Assembly (NCBI GenBank): GCA_944385945.1
Contig: CALWZD010000084.1
Coordinates: forward strand, 1-42,245
DNA from: an uncultured Anaerofilum sp.
Lineage (GTDB): Bacteria > Bacillota > Clostridia > Oscillospirales > Ruminococcaceae
Length of the DNA stretch: 42,245 nucleotides
Reading direction: 5' to 3'
The translations under genes were made by a program, and so were the position numbers. This document shows, one piece after another, positions 23,453 through 32,922 of this stretch (position 1 is the stretch's first letter; each line of letters opens with the position of its first letter). A model generated the notes under the pieces. The model was not told the origin of the DNA, made no database searches, and saw only the letters and a list, made by a program, of their open reading frames with translations.

Positions 23453-24574
23453 ATGAAATATTGCAAAAAATGCACCATGCCCGACACACGTCCCGGCATT
23501 ACCTTTGACTCGGAGGGCGTATGCAGTGCGTGCCGCCATTACGAACATCGCAAGGACGTTGATTGGCAGGCTCGCTGGAAAGAGTTCGAGGCTTTGTGCG
23601 ACAAGTACCGTGGAATGAACGGCCCCGGCGGTTACGATTGTGCCGTGGCAGTTTCGGGTGGTAAAGACAGCCATTTTCAGGTGTATATCCTAAAAGAGGT
23701 CATGAAGATGAATCCCATCCTGTTCTCGGTAGAAGATAACTTCCCCATGACCGAAGCAGGTAAGCATAACCTGAAAAACATCAGCGAGGAGTTCGGTTGC
23801 ACCATCATCAGCTGCAAGCCCAACATCAAAGCACAAAAGAAGCTGATGAGAGCTTTCTTTGAGAAATACGGCAAGCCCACTTGGTATGTCGACCGCATGA
23901 TCTACACCTTCCCCCTGCATATGGCGTTGAAGTTCAACACGCCTTTCCTGTGCTACGGCGAAAATGTAAGCTTTGAGTACGGCGGAAATTCCGACGAGGA
24001 GACCTATTCCGCAAAAGGTCAGATTGAAAACGGCGTTGCAGTTGGATTCCCGAAAGAGGAATTGCTCAGCTACGGTGTGTCCGAAAATGACCTGAAGCTG
24101 ACCGAAGCCCCCAGCAAAGAGGAATTGGACAAACTCGACCCGTTCTATCTCAGCTACTTCCTGCCGTGGAACAGCTATAAAAACTATATGCTGGCAAAAT
24201 CCCGTGGATTCCACGACCTGACCCACGAATGGGATCGCCGTCACCACGCAGAGAACTTCGACCAGATCGACTCCCGTGCATATCTGGTACACTCTTGGCT
24301 GAAATATCCCAAATTCGGTCATGCAGCCGCTACCGACTACACTGCACGTTATATCCGCTACGGCATGATGACCCGTGAAGAAGCCATCCCTGTCATCAAA
24401 GAGCGTGACGGTGCATTGGATCCTCTGTGTGTGCGTGATTTCTGCGAGTTCTGCGGTTATACCGAAGCCGAGTTCTGGGCAGTGATCGACAAACTGTATA
24501 ACCCCGAGATTTTCGAAAAAGACCAGTTTGGTCGCTGGATGCTGAAACATCCTATCTGGGAAGAAAACAAATAA
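23453..24574 (+). CDS. N-acetyl sugar amidotransferase (WbpG/PseA-like)
   Basis: The 373-residue protein has an N-terminal Cys4 cluster (C4, C7, C24, C27), a PP-loop SGGKDS at 68-73 and a conserved C-terminal CVRDFCEFCGY segment. This fits the N-acetyl sugar amidotransferase family, which uses ammonia from a partner glutaminase (HisH-like) to amidate or acetamidinate a nucleotide sugar for surface glycans or flagellin. No HisF/HisH-like partners are visible nearby, so it is an orphan here. AAGGAGGG precedes the ATG. It stands alone between two terminators. Confidence 0.85.
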   Translation: MKYCKKCTMPDTRPGITFDSEGVCSACRHYEHRKDVDWQARWKEFEALCDKYRGMNGPGGYDCAVAVSGGKDSHFQVYILKEVMKMNPILFSVEDNFPMTEAGKHNLKNISEEFGCTIISCKPNIKAQKKLMRAFFEKYGKPTWYVDRMIYTFPLHMALKFNTPFLCYGENVSFEYGGNSDEETYSAKGQIENGVAVGFPKEELLSYGVSENDLKLTEAPSKEELDKLDPFYLSYFLPWNSYKNYMLAKSRGFHDLTHEWDRRHHAENFDQIDSRAYLVHSWLKYPKFGHAAATDYTARYIRYGMMTREEAIPVIKERDGALDPLCVRDFCEFCGYTEAEFWAVIDKLYNPEIFEKDQFGRWMLKHPIWEENK

Positions 24575-24595
24575 GCTTATCTAAAATAAAAACAC

Positions 24596-24627
24596 GCAAA
24601 GGGCGGGTCGTATGACCCGCCCTTTGC
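24596..24627. terminator. Terminator between the amidotransferase gene and tex
   Basis: GCAAAGGGCGGGTC (24596-24609) pairs perfectly with GACCCGCCCTTTGC (24614-24627). An A-rich stretch precedes it, giving a U tract on the minus-strand transcript, so it best serves tex but may act both ways. Confidence 0.8.
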
Positions 24628-24644
24628 AGTTGAACGTTTTCGTC

Positions 24645-24695
24645 CACCTTTTTCAAAAGGTGAGGTTTTGGTTTTCCCTTTTTTCAAAAGGGAAA
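24645..24695. repeat. Tandem A/T-stem hairpins downstream of tex
   Basis: CACCTTTTTCAAAAGGTG (24645-24662) and TTTCCCTTTT-ttc-AAAAGGGAAA (24673-24695) are two separate hairpins of the same design, with a central TTTTTC(A)AAAAG. The second lies just past the tex stop codon. Confidence 0.6.
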
Positions 24696-24697
24696 CA

Positions 24698-26842
24698 TCA
24701 CTGCGGTTGCTTCATAGTAAGCCCGATGCGCTTTTTTGCAGTGTCTACCTGCATCACCCATACTGTCACGATGTCGCCGACTTTCAGCACTTCGCTCGGG
24801 TGACGAATAAATTTATCACAGATTTGGCTGATGTGTACCAGCCCGTCCTGATGTACTCCGATGTCCACGAATGCCCCGAAGTCAATCACGTTTCTCACTG
24901 TACCCGTCAATTTCATTCCCGGTTTCAGGCCTTCCATCTTCATCACGTCTGTGCGCAGCATAGGCGCAGGCAATTCGTCACGCATATCACGTCCTGGACG
25001 AAGAAGTTCGCTGACAATATCCCGCAAGGTTGGCAAACCGATACCCAATTTTTCCGCCAACGTACTTTCGCCCATCTGCTGAATGGTGGCAGGCAGCTGC
25101 CGAATCCGCTCACCACCGATGTCGGCTGCCTCGTATCCGCAAGCCTCCAACAGGGCGTAAGCTGCGGGATAGCTTTCAGGGTGTACCGCCGTAGCGTCGA
25201 GAGCTTCTTTTGCATGAGGTACTCGCAGGAATCCGGCGCATTGTTCGAATGCTTTCGGCCCCAATCCCTTTACCTTTAATAACTGCTTGCGAGAGGTAAA
25301 TGCACCGCTTTCTTCACGGTATTTTACAATATTTTTTGCGGTTGCTTTGGTCACACCTGCCACACGTTCCAAAAGTGGCGCACTGGCAGTGTTTAAGTCT
25401 ACACCTACCGTGTTTACGCAGTCTTCCACAACGCCGTCCAATGCAGCAGCAAGACGGGCAGGGGGCATATCGTGCTGATACTGTCCCACACCGACCGCTT
25501 TCGGGTCGATTTTTACCAGTTCGGCGAGGGGGTCTTGCAACCGACGTGCAATCGAAACGGCACTGCGCAAATTTACGTCGTACTCGGGGAACTCCTCGGC
25601 TGCCAGTTTGCTTGCGGAATAAACACTGGCTCCCGCTTCACTTACCACCATGTAACTGACCGGTCGAGTCAGTTCCCGAATCACTTCGGCAGCGAAAATC
25701 TCAGTTTCTTTGCTTGCGGTTCCGTTTCCGATGGCAATAATTTCGACCTGATGCTTTTCAATCAGCTGACAAATCGTCTTTTTTGCAGCTTCCACCCTTT
25801 TAAACTCCGGTACAGGGAACACCACAGCAGTATCTAGCACTTTTCCGGTGGGGTCGACGACGGCGACCTTGCAGCCCATGCGATAACCGGGGTCTAGCCC
25901 CATAGCCACCTTGCCTTTGATGGGCGGGGCAAGCAAAAGCTGACGCAAATTTTTGCCAAACACTTCGATGGCTCCCTCGGCTGCTTGATCGGTAAGGGTG
26001 TTTCGCACTTCACGCTCCAAACTGGGATGGATCAAACGGGAATACCCATCTTCCACCGCTGTGCGTACCTGCTGTGCGCTTTCGCTTTGGTTGCGCAAAA
26101 AGGGAGCAAGACAAATCGCAAGGGCTTTTGTTTCCTCCACCTGCACCGCAACTTTCAAAAATCCCTCTCGTTCGCCACGGTCGATGGCAAGCACTCGATG
26201 CCCTGCGATTTTGCCGACACTCTGGCTGAACTCGTAGTAACCGCTGTAAACGCTGTCTTCTTCTTTGGCTGCTTTGGTCACGATGGAGCCGTTCTTCAGG
26301 TAAAAACTGCGCAGTTTTGTGCGCAAATCGGCACAATCGCTGACCGTTTCGGCGAGAATGTCCCTAGCCCCTGCCAAAGCATCTTCCACAGTAGGCACCT
26401 GCTCATTTATAAATTCTTCCGCTTTTTTCAACGGTTCGCCTTTGGGGAATTGCTCCAATAACCAATCGGCAAGAGGCTGCAAGCCTTTTGCTTTTGCCAT
26501 GCTTGCACGGGTCTTTCGCTTTGGCTTGTAGGGACGGTAGATGTCCTCCACTTCGGCGAGGGTCTGTGCTTTTTCCAGTGCCGCTGCCAGTTCTTCGGTC
26601 CAGACACCCTGTTCCTCGATGGATGCACGTACGGTTTCTTTTCGTTCGTCCAGTCCTCGCAGATATTCCAGACGTTCGGCAAGCTGACGTAAAATCTGGT
26701 CATCCATGCTGCCTGTCGCCTCTTTACGGTAACGGGCAATGAACGGGATGGTATTGCCTGCATCAATAAGCTCAACGGCAGCCTGTACTTTGTCGGGTTG
26801 CTGTGAAAGCTCTTGTGCAATCTGTTGCACGTGTTTTATCAT
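24698..26842 (-). CDS. tex: Tex family S1 RNA-binding transcription accessory protein
   Basis: The 714-residue protein matches Tex throughout: N-terminal helical domain with IPFIARYRKEATG, a YqgF/RNase-H-like domain (GLDPGYRMGCKVAVVD), tandem helix-hairpin-helix motifs (LLERVAGVTKATAKNIVKYR, VKGLGPKAFEQCAGFLRV) and a C-terminal S1 domain (LTGTVRNVIDFGAFVDIGVH). Tex binds RNA and influences transcription in several bacteria. Its ATG overlaps the yfhO stop by 4 nt, so the two are translationally coupled, an odd pairing of a nucleic-acid factor with a membrane glycan protein. Confidence 0.95.
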   Translation of the reverse strand: MIKHVQQIAQELSQQPDKVQAAVELIDAGNTIPFIARYRKEATGSMDDQILRQLAERLEYLRGLDERKETVRASIEEQGVWTEELAAALEKAQTLAEVEDIYRPYKPKRKTRASMAKAKGLQPLADWLLEQFPKGEPLKKAEEFINEQVPTVEDALAGARDILAETVSDCADLRTKLRSFYLKNGSIVTKAAKEEDSVYSGYYEFSQSVGKIAGHRVLAIDRGEREGFLKVAVQVEETKALAICLAPFLRNQSESAQQVRTAVEDGYSRLIHPSLEREVRNTLTDQAAEGAIEVFGKNLRQLLLAPPIKGKVAMGLDPGYRMGCKVAVVDPTGKVLDTAVVFPVPEFKRVEAAKKTICQLIEKHQVEIIAIGNGTASKETEIFAAEVIRELTRPVSYMVVSEAGASVYSASKLAAEEFPEYDVNLRSAVSIARRLQDPLAELVKIDPKAVGVGQYQHDMPPARLAAALDGVVEDCVNTVGVDLNTASAPLLERVAGVTKATAKNIVKYREESGAFTSRKQLLKVKGLGPKAFEQCAGFLRVPHAKEALDATAVHPESYPAAYALLEACGYEAADIGGERIRQLPATIQQMGESTLAEKLGIGLPTLRDIVSELLRPGRDMRDELPAPMLRTDVMKMEGLKPGMKLTGTVRNVIDFGAFVDIGVHQDGLVHISQICDKFIRHPSEVLKVGDIVTVWVMQVDTAKKRIGLTMKQPQ

Positions 26843-29250
26843 TGTTCTTTCTCCTTGTCAACGATCATTTCGATTTGTGGATTCTTCGCCCAACTGTATC
26901 GGAGCGACACTGTTTTTTTGCTTCGTTTGCAAACCACCAGATACCCAAAAAGTACACACCATGCTACAACTGCGATGACACAGGCAGTGGAGAATAGCGG
27001 TGTCTGGTAGGTGAATCGAATCTGATTATTTCCCGCAGGGCAGACGATCGCCATCATGCCGTTGTCTACTTTCAACACTTCGGTTTCTTCACCGTTCACA
27101 AATGCAGAAAAGCCCTCGTCGTACGGTACCGAAAATACCACAAATTTTTCTTCGTTCAAAGCAATGCTGCCACCAAAACCGGAGGGGTCAGTCCAAACAT
27201 TTTGCAATCCTGCCAGTTTGCTCTCGGAAACGTCCTGCAAAAAGCGATCTTCCAGCTGGCTTTGCAATTCTTGTGGCAAAATGGGAGCAACACCGCCATA
27301 GGTCTGCTGTTGCTCCTCGTCCAGCATGACAGCACGCAGCAAAAGGCTGATCTGGGTGGCATCATCCAGTGTGTTGTAAGTTTCCAAATCCATAAAGTAA
27401 TCCACCGCAAAGCCAATGGGCAAAGCGTTTTCGTTCTCCCAAATGGCATAGGCGCCCTGGTTTCCGATGCGTGTCCAGCCGACCACCTCGTCCAACTTGG
27501 ACTGTGTGGACTCGGCAGACTCAAGCGGGCTGAGCAGATACCGACAGCCTAAAAAGCTGCGTAAAATATTCAGCGGAGTGCCGGATTGCTCCTCGCCGGG
27601 CTTGGAGGAAACATCCCGCTTTACCCCGATGCTGGGGTAAAATTCCATGATGCTGGGCGCAACGGTACTGTTGAAACAACGCAGATTTGAGCGGTTAAGC
27701 CAGATACCCACATTGTCGGGAGCATCTTGGGTGTCGATGCGGTAAAATCCGTCAGCAGGCAGCACGACTTCGGTTTTGGCATCGTACATCTGGTCTTTGT
27801 AACCGGCATCGCCCTCCCATTGGGGGAATTTGCCCAGTGCGATGTGCAAAATGGAGTAAACCACCGAAATGCCCAAAACTGCCGCAAGCAAGCGGTTGGA
27901 AAAACGCACATGATGGCGTGAATACTTCCAAATGCCGTACAAAATAAGAAATGCAAGAAGCATCTGAAAAATGGTCAGCCAGAATTTCGAAGTGTATTGC
28001 TCTACGCCGAAAGTCCAGCTTTCATTCTCCTGCTTTGGAACGATACCAAAAATGATAAAGCTGGCACTGAAAATAGCGGCTGCTTTGAATCCCCACATCA
28101 AGTCGATGTCGGAATCCTCCATCGCCTTGATGGTAGCGGCGCACATTAGCAAAATGGGCATATAGTACCACCGTGCATAGTAGCTGGAATTAAAGGCATA
28201 AAAACTGGAATTTAAAATCGGTACCATCGCCATACCGAAACAAATCAACAGTACGATGCCAAACGCTGTGCGTTTCTTTTTGTGCAGATAGGCAAGCACA
28301 CCTGCCATACCTACCAAGGGGAGATAGGCAGTCATGCTTGTGTGACGGATGACCGCATCGGTGAAAACGTTAGGCATATAACAGGGGTCGGGTGGCAGGA
28401 ACAGCGAATAGAAAATGGCAAAATACTGCTGTACTTTTGCGTACATCAACAGCCCGAATCCGCTGGAAACACTTACGGTGCGAGGATTTTCTGCAAGACA
28501 GACGATGGCAGGCAACAGCAGCACACAGCCCATCAAACAACCGAGGACGGCTTCAAAAGCGACCCAGCCGAAGTGCGGAATGGAAATGCGGTATTCTTTG
28601 GTTGCCAACTTGACGAAAAAATAGATGAGCAAAAATACGATCTGCCCAAAAAAGAAAAAGTAGCTGTTTACCAGATTGAGTGCCACAAACACTGCAAACA
28701 TACCACGTCGTTTTTCGTATACGGCTTCATCCAATGCCCATAAAACAAACGGGAAAATTGCGATAACATCTAAAAAATGATTGAAAAAGACATTATAAAC
28801 ACTAAATCCCGAAAATGCATATAAACACGCACCGACGATGGTAAGGTTTCGGCTTTTGGTATACCGACGCAGCCAGAGAAAAGAGGAAAATCCGCTGACC
28901 GCAAATTTCAGGCAAAGCAGCGGACACATCAAATAAGGCACCCACGCCGACGGAAACAGCAGGCTGAACCAGAAAAACGGTGAGCCGATCATATAAAAAG
29001 AATAACTGTTGATAAAACTGCTGCCAAGGTCGGTCGCCCAGCTGAATTGCCCACCACCTTGTTTGATAAAATCGTTTGCGTACTGCCAAAAGCTGATTTG
29101 TTGGCTGTTAAAATCGCCGGCATAGATAAAAAGCCCTTTATCCACGATCATGAACGGAATAAAGATGGCAGCCGATGCCGCAAGGCAAAACAAAAAGGTA
29201 AGCCCAGCACCGTCATAGCGATAGTTGGGCTTTTTGAATCCACCAAGCAT
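26839..29250 (-). CDS. YfhO family polytopic membrane protein
   Basis: This 803-residue protein has an N-terminal membrane domain with some 12 helices (about 15-480), an external region of roughly 270 residues with beta-rich segments (GFYRIDTQDAPDNVGIWLN), and one last helix (about 755-775). That layout, and the start YDGAGLTFLFCLAASAAIFIPF with DFNSQQISFW, identify YfhO, a family of GT-C-like proteins implicated in glycosylating lipoteichoic acid in Bacillus. The SD GGGAGG overlaps the region of the dusB stop 14 nt upstream. Middle gene of dusB-yfhO-tex. Confidence 0.88.
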   Translation of the reverse strand: MLGGFKKPNYRYDGAGLTFLFCLAASAAIFIPFMIVDKGLFIYAGDFNSQQISFWQYANDFIKQGGGQFSWATDLGSSFINSYSFYMIGSPFFWFSLLFPSAWVPYLMCPLLCLKFAVSGFSSFLWLRRYTKSRNLTIVGACLYAFSGFSVYNVFFNHFLDVIAIFPFVLWALDEAVYEKRRGMFAVFVALNLVNSYFFFFGQIVFLLIYFFVKLATKEYRISIPHFGWVAFEAVLGCLMGCVLLLPAIVCLAENPRTVSVSSGFGLLMYAKVQQYFAIFYSLFLPPDPCYMPNVFTDAVIRHTSMTAYLPLVGMAGVLAYLHKKKRTAFGIVLLICFGMAMVPILNSSFYAFNSSYYARWYYMPILLMCAATIKAMEDSDIDLMWGFKAAAIFSASFIIFGIVPKQENESWTFGVEQYTSKFWLTIFQMLLAFLILYGIWKYSRHHVRFSNRLLAAVLGISVVYSILHIALGKFPQWEGDAGYKDQMYDAKTEVVLPADGFYRIDTQDAPDNVGIWLNRSNLRCFNSTVAPSIMEFYPSIGVKRDVSSKPGEEQSGTPLNILRSFLGCRYLLSPLESAESTQSKLDEVVGWTRIGNQGAYAIWENENALPIGFAVDYFMDLETYNTLDDATQISLLLRAVMLDEEQQQTYGGVAPILPQELQSQLEDRFLQDVSESKLAGLQNVWTDPSGFGGSIALNEEKFVVFSVPYDEGFSAFVNGEETEVLKVDNGMMAIVCPAGNNQIRFTYQTPLFSTACVIAVVAWCVLFGYLVVCKRSKKTVSLRYSWAKNPQIEMIVDKEKEQ

Positions 29251-29264
29251 TTTGATTCCTCCCT

Positions 29265-30239
29265 TTATACGTCAGGATTTTCCTGCAAAACTTGTGCAAT
29301 CAGTGCATCCAAGTCCTCCATCGTCTTTAAACATCCGCAAGCACGACGTAAGGCTGGCGCATGATGCAGCCCACGCATATAATACACTGCACTGCTGCGG
29401 GATTGACTCATTGCAACATATTCGCCTTTTTCTTCCACCATATCTGCGATCTGTCGGCGCAAAAGTGCCATCCGTTCACGCAGCGGCGGTGTCGGTGGAA
29501 GTTCCCGCCCTTTCAGCATCGCCTTTACCTGTGAAAAAAGCCACGGTGCGCCCAAAGCACCCCGTCCGATCATCACGCCGTCACAGCCGGTCTGCTCCAT
29601 CAGCCGTTTAGCGTCTTCCGCCGTGTTGATGTCACCATTCGCAAGTACGGGGATTTTTACCGCTGCTTTTACCTGTGCGATGATGTCAGGGTGGATGCCC
29701 GGACGATACATCTCCTCACGGGTACGTCCATGCACCGCAAGCAAAGCCACACCAGCATCTTCGCAGCGTTTTGCAAGCTCCACGGCGGTCAGCATTTCTT
29801 CATTCCAACCGATCCGCATCTTCACGCTGACAGGTCGATTGCCTGCCGCTTGTACCACCGCTTTGGCAATGGCTCCTCCCAGTGCAGGGTCTTTCATCAG
29901 CGCACTTCCGGCGCCGCTTCCCACGATTTTAGGGGCGGGACAGCCCATGTTGATGTCGTAAAAATCAAAATCATAATGGGCGATCAGCTTTGTAGCTTCC
30001 CCCATCGTTTCGGGTTCTGCACCAAACAACTGTACCCCATACGGCGCACAGTTTTCGCCATTATAAATGAGCTTGGGGCTTTTTTTATCTCCCAATGTAA
30101 GTGCTTTTGCACTTACCATTTCGCTTACCGTAAAACAAGCACCAAATTCAGCTGCCAGACGTCGCTGCGCAGCATCGGTAAAGCCTGCCATCGGTGCCAA
30201 AGCTGCACCGGGAGCAAGCTGAATCGTTCCTAGCTTCAA
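29265..30239 (-). CDS. dusB: tRNA-dihydrouridine synthase B
   Basis: The 324-residue flavoenzyme reduces uridine to dihydrouridine in tRNA D-loops. Diagnostic segments are LAPMAGFTDAAQRR (FMN site), DINMGCPAPKIVGSGAGSALM with the catalytic C100, HGRTREEMYRP, LANGDINTAEDA and GVMIGRGALGAPWLF. The start is taken as TTG at 30239 preceded by GAGGG, because this gives the normal family N-terminus; the frame continues 65 codons further into the polA promoter region and has no homology-like sequence there. First gene of a three-gene minus-strand operon, divergent from polA. Confidence 0.92.
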   Translation of the reverse strand: MKLGTIQLAPGAALAPMAGFTDAAQRRLAAEFGACFTVSEMVSAKALTLGDKKSPKLIYNGENCAPYGVQLFGAEPETMGEATKLIAHYDFDFYDINMGCPAPKIVGSGAGSALMKDPALGGAIAKAVVQAAGNRPVSVKMRIGWNEEMLTAVELAKRCEDAGVALLAVHGRTREEMYRPGIHPDIIAQVKAAVKIPVLANGDINTAEDAKRLMEQTGCDGVMIGRGALGAPWLFSQVKAMLKGRELPPTPPLRERMALLRRQIADMVEEKGEYVAMSQSRSSAVYYMRGLHHAPALRRACGCLKTMEDLDALIAQVLQENPDV

Positions 30240-30294
30240 AGTATCCCTCTTTATCCAAAATGTAACACACAGCAAAAACCCTGCTGCACATTCG

Positions 30295-30333
30295 TACAAT
30301 ATTGTATCATAAATTCTGCATTTGTGGTATACT
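30295..30333. promoter_or_regulatory. Palindrome and -10-like boxes in the dusB/polA divergent spacer
   Basis: A perfect 12-bp palindrome, TACAATATTGTA (30295-30306), gives a TACAAT -10-like box on each strand. TATACT (30328-30333) is a further candidate -10 for polA. No convincing -35 was found, so the promoter calls are tentative. Confidence 0.35.
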
Positions 30334-30402
30334 GTTTGCAGTGAAGTTTTCGTGCAATGCTGCGGGCTTTTTCCCCGCTTTGACAGAAAAGGAGAAACAA
30401 AC

Positions 30403-32922
30403 GTGAAATTACTTGTGTTAGACGGCAACAGCATTGTGAACCGTGCGTTTTACGGCATCAAGCTGCTTACAACAAAAGATGGTCGCTATACCAATGCCAT
30501 TTACGGCTTTTTGAATATCCTTGCCCGCCTTTTGGCAGACGAAGCACCCGATGAGGTGGCGATCGCCTTTGACCTGAAAGCACCGACATTCCGCCATAAA
30601 CTTTATGACGATTACAAAGGCACCCGAAAGGGAATGCCGCAGGAACTTGCCGAGCAGATGCCGGTGCTGAAAGAAATTTTGGCAGCGTTGGGCTTTGCGA
30701 TGGTAAGCTGCGAAGGCTGGGAGGCAGACGATTTGCTGGGCACTCTTGCAGCTGCTTGCAAACAGCGAGGTGATATTTGCCGTATTGCGACCGGTGACCG
30801 TGACAGCTTGCAGCTTGCTGCCGAGAATGTGGCGATTTTGCTTGCATCTACCAAAGCAGGCAAAAGCGAAACGATTTTTATGGATCAGGCAGCAGTAGAG
30901 GAAAAATACGGTGTATCGCCAAAACAGTTGATCGAAGTAAAAGCACTGATGGGCGATACCAGTGATAATATCCCGGGTGTAGCAGGTATCGGAGAAAAAA
31001 CTGCTCTTTCGCTGATTTCCAATTTCGGAAGCGTAGAGGGAGTATACCAGAACATCGAGGACAGCCGTATCAAAGCAGGGCAGCGTACCAAGCTGCTTGC
31101 CGGAAAAGAGCAGGCAGAACTTTCCCGCACGTTGGCGGAGATTCGCTGTGATGCCCCTATCGACACACAGACGGGCAGCTATCGCCGTACACAGGGCGAC
31201 CCCGCACAGGCGGCATTGCTGTTTGGGCAGCTCGAAATGCCTTCGATGGCAGAGAAATTTGGAGTAGGGCAGACAACTGCAACCAAGACAGCACCCGATC
31301 TGCCCAAAAAACAGGCACTGCCACTGGAGGAACATCAACCAAGCGGAGCAGTCTACCTGTTGCCGCAAGGGGAACAATGGTTTGCAGTAGATGGTGACGG
31401 CATTTGGAAACTGACCGAAACAGATTTGGCAGACTTGCTTGCAAACAGTTTTTTGGAATTGTGGGTATTCGATGCAAAGCCATTGTATAAGTTTGCACTG
31501 GAACAACAGCTGCATATCACTAATATCGTATTCGACGCCAAACTGGCAGCCTATTTGCTCAATCCGTCTGCCAGCAGTTACACTGTTTCCCAGCTGGCGA
31601 TAGAGTATGATGTACAGCCCGAGTATTTATGCGAAGAATGCCCCGATGCCGCTTGTATCGCAAAGCTGTGCGATGCCTTAAAAAAGCAGTGTCAGGAGTG
31701 CGAAATGGATTGGCTGCTGACCGAAATGGAACTGCCACTGTCTGCGGTACTTGCAGAAATGGAATTGCTTGGTGTAGAGGTAGATGAAGAAGGCTTGACC
31801 CAATTCGGCGCAGAACTGCGGGAAGAACTGGAAAAATTGTTGACCGAAATTTACCAAGAAGTCGGTTATGAGTTCAATCTGAACAGCCCCAAACAGTTGG
31901 GAGAAGCCTTGTTCGACAAACTGGGACTTCCTCCCCGCAAAAAGACAAAGAGCGGCTATTCCACCGACGCCGAAACACTGGAGAGCCTGCGGGCATATCA
32001 TCCGGTCATCGACAAGATTTTGTCTTATCGCACCTATCAAAAACTCAACTCTACCTATGCCGAGGGATTGTTGAAAGTGATCGGCGATGATGGTCGAATC
32101 CATTCCACATTCAGCCAGACCGAAACCCGTACAGGCAGAATCTCCTCCAACGAGCCGAACCTGCAAAATATCCCTATCCGCACCGAACTGGGAAGCCGAC
32201 TGCGAAAATATTTTGTAGCAAAGCAAGGCTGCGTATTTTTGGATGCGGACTACAGCCAGATCGAACTGCGCATTATGGCGCATATTTCGGGGGATGAAGC
32301 GATGCAGGAGGCATTTTTGCATAATGCTGACATCCACCGTGCCACCGCAGCCCGTCTGTATCACGTTTCTCCCGACGAGGTCACCAGCCGTATGCGCAGC
32401 TCGGTAAAAGCGGTCAATTTTGGCATCTTGTACGGCAAAGGCGCATTTAGTCTTGCCCGTGACTTGGGTGTGTCGGTAAAAGAGGCAGATGCTTTCATCA
32501 AAACCTATCTGGGCGCATACCCAAAAGTGAAAGAATATATGGACAAAGTAGTGGAAGATGGCATTCGACAAGGATATGTCACCACATTGTACCATCGTCG
32601 TCGGTTGCTGCCCGAGCTGTCCAGTTCGAACCGCAATATCAAAGCACAAGGCGAACGAATGGCTCTGAACACTCCCATCCAAGGCACTGCTGCCGACATC
32701 ATCAAGCTGGCAATGGTAAAGGTGGCGAATCGCCTACACGCCGAGGGCTTGAAAGCAAAGTTGATTTTGCAGGTACACGATGAATTGATCGTTGAATGTC
32801 CTGTCGACGAGATCGAGCAGGCATCGAAAGTGCTGCGGGAAGAAATGGAGTCGGCAGCACAGCTTTCTGTGCCGTTGACAGCAGATGTCAACCAAGGTAA
32901 AAACTGGTTGGAGGCACACTGA
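30403..32922 (+). CDS. polA: DNA polymerase I
   Basis: The 839-residue protein has an N-terminal 5'-3' exonuclease (about 1-290; LVLDGNSIVNRAFYG, GIGEKTALSLI), a vestigial 3'-5' exonuclease domain (about 310-450) and an A-family polymerase domain with motif A DYSQIELR (about 613), motif B RSSVKAVNFGILYG (about 664) and motif C VHDE (about 791). In the middle domain the acidic DxE of an active proofreader is missing, as in Bacillus and Taq enzymes. The start is GTG at 30403, with AAAAGGAG 9 nt upstream. The stop overlaps the rimI start (TGATG). Confidence 0.96.
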   Translation: MKLLVLDGNSIVNRAFYGIKLLTTKDGRYTNAIYGFLNILARLLADEAPDEVAIAFDLKAPTFRHKLYDDYKGTRKGMPQELAEQMPVLKEILAALGFAMVSCEGWEADDLLGTLAAACKQRGDICRIATGDRDSLQLAAENVAILLASTKAGKSETIFMDQAAVEEKYGVSPKQLIEVKALMGDTSDNIPGVAGIGEKTALSLISNFGSVEGVYQNIEDSRIKAGQRTKLLAGKEQAELSRTLAEIRCDAPIDTQTGSYRRTQGDPAQAALLFGQLEMPSMAEKFGVGQTTATKTAPDLPKKQALPLEEHQPSGAVYLLPQGEQWFAVDGDGIWKLTETDLADLLANSFLELWVFDAKPLYKFALEQQLHITNIVFDAKLAAYLLNPSASSYTVSQLAIEYDVQPEYLCEECPDAACIAKLCDALKKQCQECEMDWLLTEMELPLSAVLAEMELLGVEVDEEGLTQFGAELREELEKLLTEIYQEVGYEFNLNSPKQLGEALFDKLGLPPRKKTKSGYSTDAETLESLRAYHPVIDKILSYRTYQKLNSTYAEGLLKVIGDDGRIHSTFSQTETRTGRISSNEPNLQNIPIRTELGSRLRKYFVAKQGCVFLDADYSQIELRIMAHISGDEAMQEAFLHNADIHRATAARLYHVSPDEVTSRMRSSVKAVNFGILYGKGAFSLARDLGVSVKEADAFIKTYLGAYPKVKEYMDKVVEDGIRQGYVTTLYHRRRLLPELSSSNRNIKAQGERMALNTPIQGTAADIIKLAMVKVANRLHAEGLKAKLILQVHDELIVECPVDEIEQASKVLREEMESAAQLSVPLTADVNQGKNWLEAH

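Noticed and set aside
30240-30434. N-terminal extension of dusB by 65 codons
   Set aside because: The extension lacks Dus-like sequence, covers the divergent polA promoter and its start has no SD.
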